Below are positions 23,901 to 35,900 of a DNA stretch of 64,000 bases, piece by piece; position 1 is the stretch's first letter, and every line of letters begins with the position of its first letter. The notes under the pieces are model-generated. The model was not told where the DNA came from. It saw only the letters and a list, made by a program, of their open reading frames with translations, and ran no database searches. Made by a program: the position numbers and the translations under genes. The DNA comes from Psococerastis gibbosa. Its lineage: Eukaryota > Arthropoda > Insecta > Psocodea > Psocidae. The stretch is taken from contig OZ020491.1 of NCBI GenBank assembly GCA_963971405.1, forward strand, positions 16,238,855 to 16,302,854. The letters are read 5' to 3'.

Positions 23901-26900
23901 AAGACTAGACGGGGCTTGTAAGTCCTGCCAATTCTTGCCTGGTCTTGCCAATTTTATCAAATAGGCCTATATAATCTTATCGATTGGTCGCCGGTACTCT
24001 AACGACCACATAATGGAAAGAATGCCAAAATCGATGCCTTAAGTGTCAAAAGACTTAGCCTCTTAGTAGACGTTTGCTGGCTGCGTAAAAAATCGTTAAA
24101 ATCACATGAATGAATATGAGTGTCCATACTGTTTGCTGTCCAGAAAATAAGATCTACTTATAAATCCAAAATCTGCTTTAGGTTCATCTTTGAGACGCCT
24201 CCCACCGGTGGGATGATTTACAACGCCAGGTTCGAGCCGCTCAAGTTCTTCAGGTACGTGGAGACGAACGACTATTTGGTCCTTGGCTGCGAGGGTGTCT
24301 TCATTATGTTTATGTTCTACTTCACGGCCTTTCTTACCCACGGGCTTATACAGGGTAGATACCGTTACTTCAAGCATTTCGGTGTCATGCTAACAATCGT
24401 GGTTACTCTCGTAAGTACCTTGTCACTATGTACCTGTTAATTAAAAAATACACTTGCGATGGAACATATAAGTTGGTTTCATAAATGTTCGGACATCCCA
24501 TGATAAATTATAAGTTCCAATTTTGGTATTTTTATACTAATTTCGCTTAATAGTTCTCATTGAAAATGTTACCAATAAATAGAACAAGGTTTCAGTTTTA
24601 TAATTAGACACTTGTAAGTTGTAAGTTTGATTTTTAAAGTCATGAAGTGAGAGTGAAAACTGTCGCAAGGTCATAATTTTAGCAAGCAGACCCCCCTCTT
24701 GAAGCCTTTAGTACAGCGTCCATGTTTCTGACGGAAGTCCCTCACCACCCCAATAAGCCGTAATTTATGTGGCTCATTGCATGTGAATGGCAGGCCTGAA
24801 GAGCAACCTGTAGAGGAAACACGGAGCTAAGGCGCCTGACTACAAACAGGTCACTATTTAGTTTTTTTAATAACTCAGCAACGTGTTTGTTCCAATTTAA
24901 GTCCTTGTCAATGTGCATGCCTAAAAATTTGACGCTGTCGGTTGCAGTTAGTTATTGTCCTGCTATACCTGGGTATAATTCGAACTTAAATTGGGTGTCT
25001 TGACTAGGCGGGCTGGATGGGCATCCGGAGCTCAGCCACTCAACGATTCCGCAGTAGTTTCCTCGTGAATGCGGGCGGTACTCGCCATAAGGCTAATTCA
25101 GTCAAATGCAAGTTATTTAGATTTAGAAACTTACTACACGGGTTGAATTGTTCATTAGCCGTTATTATTATTTTTTTATGTTGGAACCCTACAACAGTTC
25201 CCCCATCGCAGGGCTTCCAGATTTCCTTCTACGTTTCACCGTTATCAGCAATACTTAACTATGGTTTGGCGCCAACTATTCTATTTTATTATCGTTGGTC
25301 TTGACGCATTTCTGTATTTATTTCCAGTTGGGGTGGGCATGTGTCGGTTTGGGAATTGCCCGTTTCTTCCTGGCAGAGATGGGTGCAGCTGAGCTGACAA
25401 GGACACACAACGACACCTATCCAAACTTTGAGCCTATCCGAGACATTCAAGCTGACTTCAATAAGTTGTGTTCTTTTATGTTGTTCATTGCCTGGATCAG
25501 AGGCATGCTGTACCTAAAGTACTGCCAATGGATACAGCCCTTATATCGTACAATTGGGGAATCAGAGGTAAGAAAACAAGATTAAATTACGTTCGTGTTA
25601 TCTTGCATTAATCCTATAGAAACTTCTATCGCGCGTAGGCATAAATATTTTGTGCTAATGGCTTCTTATAATAGTATAGTTTACTTTATGGACTCATTAG
25701 CCGATATTGCTCACAGTAAAGGCAATCACTGATTTGTCCCACTATTTGACCGTTAGTAATCGACGTCAGTTTCCTGGCGTTCACAAACTCGTATCCAAGG
25801 AGTAAATAAGCAAATTATAACATGTTTTTACAAGAATTGACAAGGCTTAACCCTCCGACGCATGCGAGTTAGGCCCTCTCCCACCGAATGTAGGTTTACC
25901 TTTGGTAAGTACTTTACTTCACTTTCCACATAATAGGAAAACTTACACTTGGTTCTCACTGCTCTTAGCTGCTGCCCCCCCCCCCCAGCGGCGTAGCCAG
26001 AAATAATTTTTTTGGGAGGGGACTATAGTTTTCATACAACATCAATACATAAAGTTTGCCCCCTTACGATAGGCTTTCGAATGGGGTGGTGTTTCATTTG
26101 GCGCTCCCCCCCTCATATTTTCGTAAAACAGTAAAAAAAAGAGGAAAGACGTTCTCATGGACGTATGGATATACCTTCTAATTAGGGGCATGATTTTAAT
26201 ATCCCCACCCGAGGGTCTCCCCCGGGGAAGGTTTCTTGGAAAAAAACAGGCCTGAAATTGTGGAGTTTTCCACATTTTGATGTACATGCGTCTTGTAACC
26301 TATTCTAATAATGTTTAGATTTAACAGCCCAAGAATAGTCGATCTACTGCAAGAAAGGGGGGTCCGGGTGTCTCCCCCGGGGGAATTATTTAGAAAAAGA
26401 ATAGGTGGAATAGTGGAATTTACGCACTTTGAGAGCAGTTATGCTCATATTTTACACATGAAGAATATCACGGCTAACATGGGGGCCCGGGGGCTACCGT
26501 GGGGAATGTTTTTTAAAAGATAGGCCTGAAATAGTTTGTCGGCAAAAAAATTTTGATTTTGCAGACGATAACATTATTAACAAAACTGGAAATAGCGCGA
26601 CCGGGGTCTCCCCGGGGAATTTTTTTAATAAATAACTGAAAAATTTTCTGTTTTGCTATATAAGGAGCTTGGTTACTAACGTGGCCAACTCCATTTTTTT
26701 ACAAAATGGGGTTTTGATCCGACCTTGCAGAAAATTTTAATGTCCACCTGCACGTTGTAAAATAAAGTGACAAATGCAGCCAGATTGTGCACAGAAGCGC
26801 TGAGAAGTCTAGGGTTAGCTATAAACTTAATGCAATTTTCAACAGAAAATCCACTCTCCTGAAAAATTCTACAACTTGGAGTTGGCCATGTTTGTAAACA

Positions 26901-29900
26901 GCCTCCTCATATACAGTATATATAGTACGTCTTGTAACCTATTCTAATAATGTTGAGGTTTTACAGCCGAAGAATAGTAAACCTACTGCAAGAAAGGGGG
27001 GCCCAAAATAGTGGAATTTACGCACTTTGAAAGCAGTTATGTTCATATTTTACATGTGAAGAATATTACAGCTAACAAGGGGAGCCCGGGTGCTACCGCG
27101 GGGATTATTTTTTAAAAGATAGGCCTGAAATAGTTTGTCGGCAAAAAAAATTAATTTTGCAGACGATAACTTTATTAACAAAACAGGGGGACCGGGGTCT
27201 TCCCGGGGAATTTTATAAAATTAATATCTCAAAAATGTGCTGTTTTGCTAAATTTGGGGGGGGTCCGGACCCAGCTGACCCCCCCCCCCCCTTGGGCGAC
27301 GCCAATGGCCCCGCCCCCTTGTGAACATGAGACTTGGAACTGTCATTATTGCTCGTTGTAATTTAATTGCTCTTTTTTCCAGAACCGTAAAGCACTGATG
27401 GGGCTAACAATAATTTTCATAGTTGTGATACTTGCGTTGGCTCAATTGGGTTACCTGCTGTTTGGCAATATAGTAAGTTGTTTGTAACTGATTATTTACA
27501 AGCCAATCGGAGAGGGAAAAGAATTACAGGTGTCGAAAATCAGGTATACATGAAATGCAATGCTTTCAAAAACCAAAAACATCATGTCCTTTAGAATTTA
27601 TGACTGTAGGAATGAGTTCAAGGCATACAGAAAAGCATCCTTACCCTATGTTAAGAAGATGCTTCGATACAAAGAAGAAACCTTCGTTACTAATAGAGAA
27701 AAATGGCATAGAAATGCTTGGCTAGAAAAGCTGAAAATGGCATAGGTGTTCCAGAATGCCCGTTAGCTTCCAAAACGTTAGTCTTAATAAGGAAGATCAT
27801 TCATTTCAACAGCGCAGTTCCTGAAAGCAACTGACAGGAATTTGGGTAGAATTTCTTTCAACTTATGCAGAAATTTTGGCCGAAAACACGCCCCTCCGAT
27901 GTTAAGCCAAGAAGGCTTTCGGGCCCCGAGTTAATTAGTAATTACACGGCTCCTTACAAAAATGTGAATTTTTTTTCAAAAAACATTAAATGTGCGTGGA
28001 ATATGCGTTTAATGAATAGAGCTACATTTTTATTAGTGTTTTCACTTAATTTTTTGCAGGATCCCCAATTTCGCAGTTTTAGTGATGCATTCACATTCCA
28101 GTTTTCGGCTATATTGGGGAATTTCAATTTCGAAGAAATCTACAATGATGAAGCTATACTTGCCACTTTATACATCATCCTTTACACCTTCGTTATGTTC
28201 TTCGTACTCCTTGTAAGTGATCAATTGCTCGAAGCTACAAATTTAAATAGGCATTCAATAAAATACAGTCTGTATACAATAAATAAAACTGATCTAATGG
28301 CTACTTTTACACTGAATTCTTCCTTATAATTTAAAGACGTAAGTGAACAGTAAAACAGTAATTGTACTTTTTATTATTATTTCAAAGTTTGTTATAATTT
28401 TATGGCGTTATTTTCAAATAGTCAAAGAACAAAAACTTTAAAGTGTAGAGATTTTAATGGGGGGTACAACGCATTGCATACGTACCAATGTTCTACTTCC
28501 GGAAAATTTCTTCACAACTTTTCATTTCATGGCCCCCTGAGCCTAAAACCACCCTCCGTTCAAAATGTTTAATATATTTTATATACATACATACTACCCT
28601 AACCAGCTTAAGTTCGGACACTTGATTTTTTGTATCACATATTTTACAAAATATTTTTTTTTTCTAAAATTGCGACAGAGTAATTTTTTTTCCACTATAA
28701 TACATTAAAATATGGACCATTAGGTAGATTTTAAAGAAAATATTAAAATCTATGGAAGCATAACCTCAGGGATAATATTTGTTTCCACCCTTGCAAGGAC
28801 TACGAAAATGATCCACTTCCTAGGACCTAGTTTTTTCGTAAAAAAATTAAACTTACCGGGTCAAAAACAATCTAAAACTAGAAAACAATTTCATTTTTAC
28901 AATAATAGTTGAAACATTTTCAATAATAAAATTTTTTTGTGATCATCACGAGAGGAATCGCGTTATCCGCGGATTTACGCTTTCGTAACTTGGGAAAGGC
29001 GTATGGAAAATAGCCGCTGGCTACTCCTGGCAGAAAGCACTGTTCAATATATTGCCTGAAAACACGAAAAAACCAGAGAAATCGCAGCTAAACCTACGGA
29101 AGGAAGCATTCGGACAGTGACGCAAGGGGAAGAAAGGGCCCTTGGACGAGTGGCCTGATGCAATAGAAGGAATACTAGTGATTCTATTAATCATAAATGG
29201 AACCAGCTCACTGGTAAAAAAATTCTGCTAAGATACTTGTCGCCAAACTTTGAAGAACACGGGGTTTCAATTTTACGCTGCTAAGAAGAAACCGTCACTG
29301 AGTTTGCTTCAAGTGAAAAGAAGACGCGTTTGTGGAAATCAATTCAAAATTTGGTCAGAATATATAAATCGAGATTTGAACATTGATTTCCACAAGCGCG
29401 TCTTCTTTTCATTTGACGCAAACTTAGTGACGGTTTCTTCTTAGCAGCGTAAAATTGAAACCCCATGTTCTTCAAAGTTTGGCAACAAGTATCTTTGCAG
29501 TATTTTTTGCCAGTGAGCTGGTTCCATTTATGATTAATAGAATCACTAGTATTCCTTCTATTGCATCAGGCCACTCGTCCAAGGGCCCTTTCTTCCCCTT
29601 GCGTCACTGTCCGAATGCTTCCTTCCGTAGGTTTAGCTGCGATTTCTCTGGTTTTTTCGTGTTTTCAGGCAATATATTGAACAGTGCTTTCTGCCAGGAG
29701 TAGCCAGCAGCTATTTTCCGTACACCTTTCCCAAGTTACGAAAGCGTTATCACTCATTCGCGTAAATCTCCTCTCGTGATGACCACAAAAAAAATTTTGT
29801 TATTGAAAATTTTTCAACTATTATTGTATAAATGAAATTTTTTTCAACTTTTAGATGGTTTTTGACCCGGTAAGTTCACTTTTTTACGAAAAAAACAGGT

Positions 29901-32900
29901 CCTAGGAAGTGGATCATTTTCATAGTCCCCGCAACGGTGGAAACAAATATTATCCCTGAGGTTATCCTTCCATAGATTTTAAAAATATTTTCTTTAAATT
30001 CTACCTAATGGTTGATATTTTTAATGTATTATAGCCTAGTCAAACAAAAATTATCTTCAATTTAAGAAAAAAAAATATTTTGTAAAATAAGGGATACAAA
30101 AATTCATGTGTCCGAACTTGAGCTGGTTAGGGTAGTATTATGTACTGTATGTATGGATATCGATTTTAGGAAACACTCTAACTTCCGTAAATATTATCCG
30201 ATTTTGAGGAAACTTGACACAAAAATTGATCATTCAAATATCTTAAGGCGCCCATTCCACATACGTACAACGTCAATGAAAATTATGAAATTGAAGGACA
30301 TTTCAATTTCTCATTGATGGGGGCCATTCCATATGTTTTTTCAAAAATTGACAATTTTCAATTGAAGCGTATGCGCCAAATTTTTGAAATTTGTTTGCAT
30401 TTGCTTCTTGAAATTGTATTTGTTTTCTTCGTCGCCTTATTATTTAATCCTTATTATAATTTTTATACAGAAATGCTTTCTTTTTAGAGAAATCAATTAA
30501 AATAGTTGTACTTGTCATATCACATGACGCCATTTTTTAATTTTAGATTGTTTGTTTCATTGTTTGTGATTTTACTCTATTATCAATTGATCATTGATCA
30601 ATTTTAACAATGGCATAGAGTAAAATTGAAATGCCCTTCAATTTCATAATTTTCATTGACGTGGTACGTATGTACGTACTTTTCATATATGGTAACTACA
30701 GAGCACAGATTGTTAATTTACCTGAAGTGAAGTCGCCTAGTGATAAATACGCGGAGGCTCTCCTTGGGCATTTGGTAACGACCATCAAGCTCTAATATTT
30801 CTTGTCGCAGGGTGTCCAAGCTTAACAGTCAGCAATCATTCTAGGATGAATATACATAATTATGGGGTTCCATATCATACTTTCATCACATTCGTCGAGA
30901 TCGCGTAGTATTATTGACGTCTTTTTTTCCTTTATATTTTTGTTGATTTTATACCTCGACGGACTCCTAGACTCTGTTATATCAGAATTGACGCTTATCT
31001 GACAATAAATCACAGATATAACTTTCAACTTCCTTAAGTAGTTCGCAAAGGTTTAAGATCATCATTCATGCCTGCTAGTGAATTTACTTGCCTTACCAAA
31101 CGGTTTATGCGGAAATGTTGCTTCAGTTTCACTGCTTTGGCCTTCCATCTTCGTCTTACTAGGCCTGCTTCCTTTGGTAAGACTTACCACTCTTTTCTGT
31201 GGTCGGAATGCCCTTAACTTCGAAATTAACTGTCTACTTTCAAATTGATCCATTTTATAATACACTATAGTAAGAAGAAAATTTTATAAATTTCTCAAAT
31301 TCAAGAAACGCACTAATAATATTTATAACAATAAATATTGCTTTGATTTTGTTCTATGATTACCTTAAGACCGTTCCACTAACGGTACTACAGTAGTTGA
31401 AGACAATTAACCAACATTCAGAAAAATTTAATTATTAATTTTGATATTGGAGTCGTGAATTCGTAAAAAGTGCAACAAATCGACAATTTTAGCCAAATAA
31501 ATAAGCAATGTCCACTTGTGACCTTAATGCATTAAATTTGTAATGGAACCCCCATAAGTTTTGTGTATACAAACACATGCAAAGTAGTTCTATCTCATTT
31601 GAAAATGCAGCATAGGAAATTTACATGGAGAGGCGGGGCTTGGAAAGGCATCACGGGAAAATCTTTTGTGCATTTGCAAACTTTTCTGGGCGAACAGTAA
31701 ATGGAACGTGGAGTCAGAGCCGAAAGGGATTTTGGGCTAACTCAATTTTGGGCAATAGACTACAATTTTTTTAAATAAAAAACAGCGATGTTCTAAAAAT
31801 TCACATAGGCCTATATTGTAGTTGTTATTAATGTAAACAAAGACCAACAGGTCGCTTGCCCTTTGATAGTTTGGTTTTGAGGGGAAAACAATTAAAAACT
31901 AAAAATATTTTTCTGTGGGACTCCTATCTATGCTTTCAACATCAGGTCTACGTTTCAGATGATAGAGTAACAAAACTGAACAGAAATTTTTGAGTTATGG
32001 ATAATTCATGCGCCAATACATTGCATTCCCTGGCATTATTACTACCTATGTTGTAATGCATTGGTCTGCCCGTTATAGACCATGTAATCGTCCCATCGAT
32101 CAATTCAGTGCTTTGGGGTAGGGAATGTCGAGGCAACCGAAATTTAACCCTACGAAAAGTATTTACTATGGAATTACTCATATTGTCTATCTTGGTACCT
32201 ATACTAATGAAATGAAATGAAATGAAAATACGACTTTATTGTAAACAAAACAAAAGGCGAATAATAAGACTATAAAGTCTTGTTTTCATGCTAACCTTTG
32301 ATATTATTGATAAATAGGGAAGCATGTTCGAGTAAACTAGGACCGATTCTTTTTTAGTCAGTTCCATGAATTCCTAAGAAGCTCTGTTTAACAATCATTA
32401 TAATACTCATCAGCTCCATTTGCCCGGGTGTGATACGTGAGCCCCTACCTACAACACGAGGAGAAGGGGAGACCTTCCACCACGCACAGCCAAGTGTGAG
32501 CGACTGGATCCTATATTACAAGGTTTCGGCCACCTTAGAAACCTCCCGATTGAACTGAGTGGCTGACCATTCACGAGGGCTCCAAATGGACTCGCGCCAA
32601 GCCAAACGGCGCGTCCTGTTCCATTTGGCGTTAGCGCCATTCAGAGGGGTCATCACGACTACGCTGAACCAGTCTCTCCAAATCTTTCAAATTGTACAGT
32701 ATGACGATATGGAAGAGGTACTTTTACACTGAATAATTTGAAAGATTTGGTTCAGCGTAGTCGTGATGACCCCTCTAAATGGCGCTAACGCCAAATGGAC
32801 CAGGGCGCGCCATTTGGCTAGGCGCGAGTCCGTTTGGAGCCCTCGTGAATGGCCAGCTTTAGAGAAGCTTTCTACACTGTCACTGCGGCACTAGCACAAT

Positions 32901-35900
32901 GACAGAACTGACTGATTTTGACGATTTTACTTTATACTTTCTTGTCGATTACTTGATTGGATAATTTACCGGAAATATATATTTATTTATTTACTCCCTC
33001 CGCTTCGTTTCTTATCATATCCCTTCGCGGCCTCTAATGGGATGTTCTGATAAACTTCATCTCAGTATGTACTGTCTATGATAAAATTCATATTGGAGGC
33101 AATGTAAGAGAGTGCTTTTATTTTACAGATGTTATTCGCCTCTGTAATTTCACACTCATATTCAATTGCTCGAGCTACTGTTTCTCCTATCAAAGACAGA
33201 TTAGTGTCCACTTATATCTGTTCATTTATTTACAATGTTTTCACCTGCGGAAGAAAGAGACGCACAGAAGAAGAAAACACCACTCAAGAAATAATCACCA
33301 GAATGAAAAGGTACGGCTATCTTTATAATGCTATAAGAAAATAGTTTTCAGATTTTCCTCAGTGACTACGCAAACTCCGAATTAAATAAAGTTGTTTTCG
33401 CTAAAAACACAACTAGACCAGTGCCATTTTCCGATAAAGCGAATGCGAGGGGCAAGTCATGTAACAATTTGTGCAACAGTGTTTTTAGATTACCGGTAAT
33501 TCAACCCAATGAACGTCTGTCAAATGAAAAACTAGCATAGAGGTTTGCTTTTATGCTCAAAATGAGCTAAATTTAATCACGTTTATTGAATTATTTTCCA
33601 CAAAAAATCAAATCACTTTTTACGTTGGAGAAAAACGCCAAATCCCGGTATAAAGTCTGATTTTTTTGAATCCAAGAACTACAATTTTTATTTTATTTTC
33701 ATATGAATTTTTTTTATGATGATTGCAATAAGGTTTTCTTCTCCAAAAACGAAATAGGCAAATAAATTATTATTCTGAGTCAACTAATAAGGGGGATATG
33801 GAGAAACTGGTTCATGCCGCCATCTGTGATTACAGGTCTTCGAAAATCCATTATAACAACAGGTAGATTCGTTCTCAGCTTGGTCGAATTAGTCAAATTT
33901 ATGCCGAAGTTATAATCTTTTTTTGACGAATCGTGAGCCGACAAGACTGGATAATTGCATAGACAACATTTTTACAAATCATACTGAGTTTACTGTTTCT
34001 GTATCTGATCCTACTGTTGCAGACCATAAAGCTGTGGAAATGTCATTAAACTTCTTTAAACCAGAGTTACGCGTTCCTTCTTGGTGTGCCAATTACATAT
34101 CTACAACCAGGAAAGTAGACGAAAATAATTTTCATATTCTTATCTCGCGACTCAATGAAATAAACTGGGATATTGTAATAGAAAATGCTCATCCAACTGC
34201 TGTTAGTAAGTTCACTTCTTTTTTCAATGTATTAACCGACATTTTTAATAAAACCTTCCCCCAAAAACACATACACACGCCTCAGTTAGTCACAAAGAAA
34301 AATCATAAGCCGCCAAAAAATCCATGGTATACCCAAGACCTCAGAAATATTAAGGAATATCTGCTAACGTTGAACTATAGGTTTAAAGAGACCCTAGATA
34401 CTGATTCCAAATCAGCGTTATATAGAAAATACCTGCGAGTTAAAAGTATTTATAAATACAAATTAACGCAGGCTAAGAAAAATTATAACGTAGAAACAAT
34501 AAATAAAGCCGCAAACCCATGTAAAGCCATGTGGGCCCTTGTTAACGCCCAGGCCAAAAAGCGACAGACTCCATTATGTCCTATCAGCCCTGATGAACTA
34601 AATAACTATTTCTCTGAGGCGGCAGATAAAATAATAAACAGCCTCCCACCCAGTAATACGGACCCTGTACTTGGAGTTACCAGTACAGATGTATCTTTTT
34701 CCACTTGGGCACCTGTAAGTTGTCAGGATGTAACCAAAATAGTAAATGGCCTAAAGACGTCTCAGAGTGCAGACGCATATGGGTTTTCGTCGCTAATACT
34801 TAAAAGTATCATTGATACTATTGCCACGCCTCTTACTACTCTATTAAATATCAGTCTGAAAGAGGGAATCTTCCCTGATGAGCTTAAGATTTCCAGAACC
34901 GTGCCCATACATAAGAAAGGAGATGTATACTCTCCAGGAAACTATAGACCGATATCAATTGTGCCAGTTATCGGTAAAGTACTAGAAAAAATTATGTGTA
35001 TCCAACTAGTGAACTACTTTGAAAAAAATGAATTGTTCAATGAAAGTCAACATGGTTTCAGGAGAGGTAAATCCACTTTCAGTGCTGCTTTAGAAATGGT
35101 TCAGGAGGCTCTAGACTGCTTCGAGGCAGGCGACTCCTTGGGCCTATCTTTCTGCGACCTAAGCAAAGCATTTGACTGTGTATATCATCCAATATTATTA
35201 GGTAAACTACAACGCTATGGTGTACGCAACGTAGTACTAACAATACTGACGTCTTATCTAGAAAACAGAACTCAGTTAGTAACCGTTGCGGGAGCACCTT
35301 CCACTCTTAAGTCTGTTAGACATGGGGTTCCTCAGGGCTCTGTCCTGGGTCCTCTACTATTCCTCGTAATGATAAATGATCTTAAAAACAGCACTATACT
35401 CTTTGCGGATGACACCACACTGAAGAAAAGAGCCTCGTCCCCTGAAGGTGCTGTTGCTGAAGGACGCCCCCTTCTAGAAAAAACAGCTGATTGGTTCATT
35501 AATAATAAGTTCCAACTAAATGCAGACAAAACCCAGCATCTTGTTTTGACACTAAAGGCATATCCAGACAACAACAGAGCGGTTAAGTTCCTGGGCTTTC
35601 ATTTAGATCCAACTTTAAGTTGGAATATCCATATTGATCAAATATGTAAAAAGTTATGTCGTATTACATACCTCTTCAGAAAGTTGAGGAATCAAGTTAC
35701 TTCAACTCATCTTCTGAATACATATTATGGATTATTCCACTCCCATATAAATTATGGTATTTTACTCTGGGGGCACGCTCCTGCTGCAAAGGATATACTC
35801 CTACTACAGAAGCGTGTGTTGCGAATAATAACTAACAGCAGATCTAGAGAGCCTTGTAGGCCTATTTTTTCCACCCTGGGTATTCTTACAATATATGCAC

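Noticed and set aside
26311-26523. 70-codon frame
   Set aside because: Falls in a duplicated block of the hAT-like element; its partner block is interrupted.
29250-29703. Two open frames on the + strand
   Set aside because: Both lie in the paired arms of the giant foldback at 28597-30132 and are inverted copies of each other.
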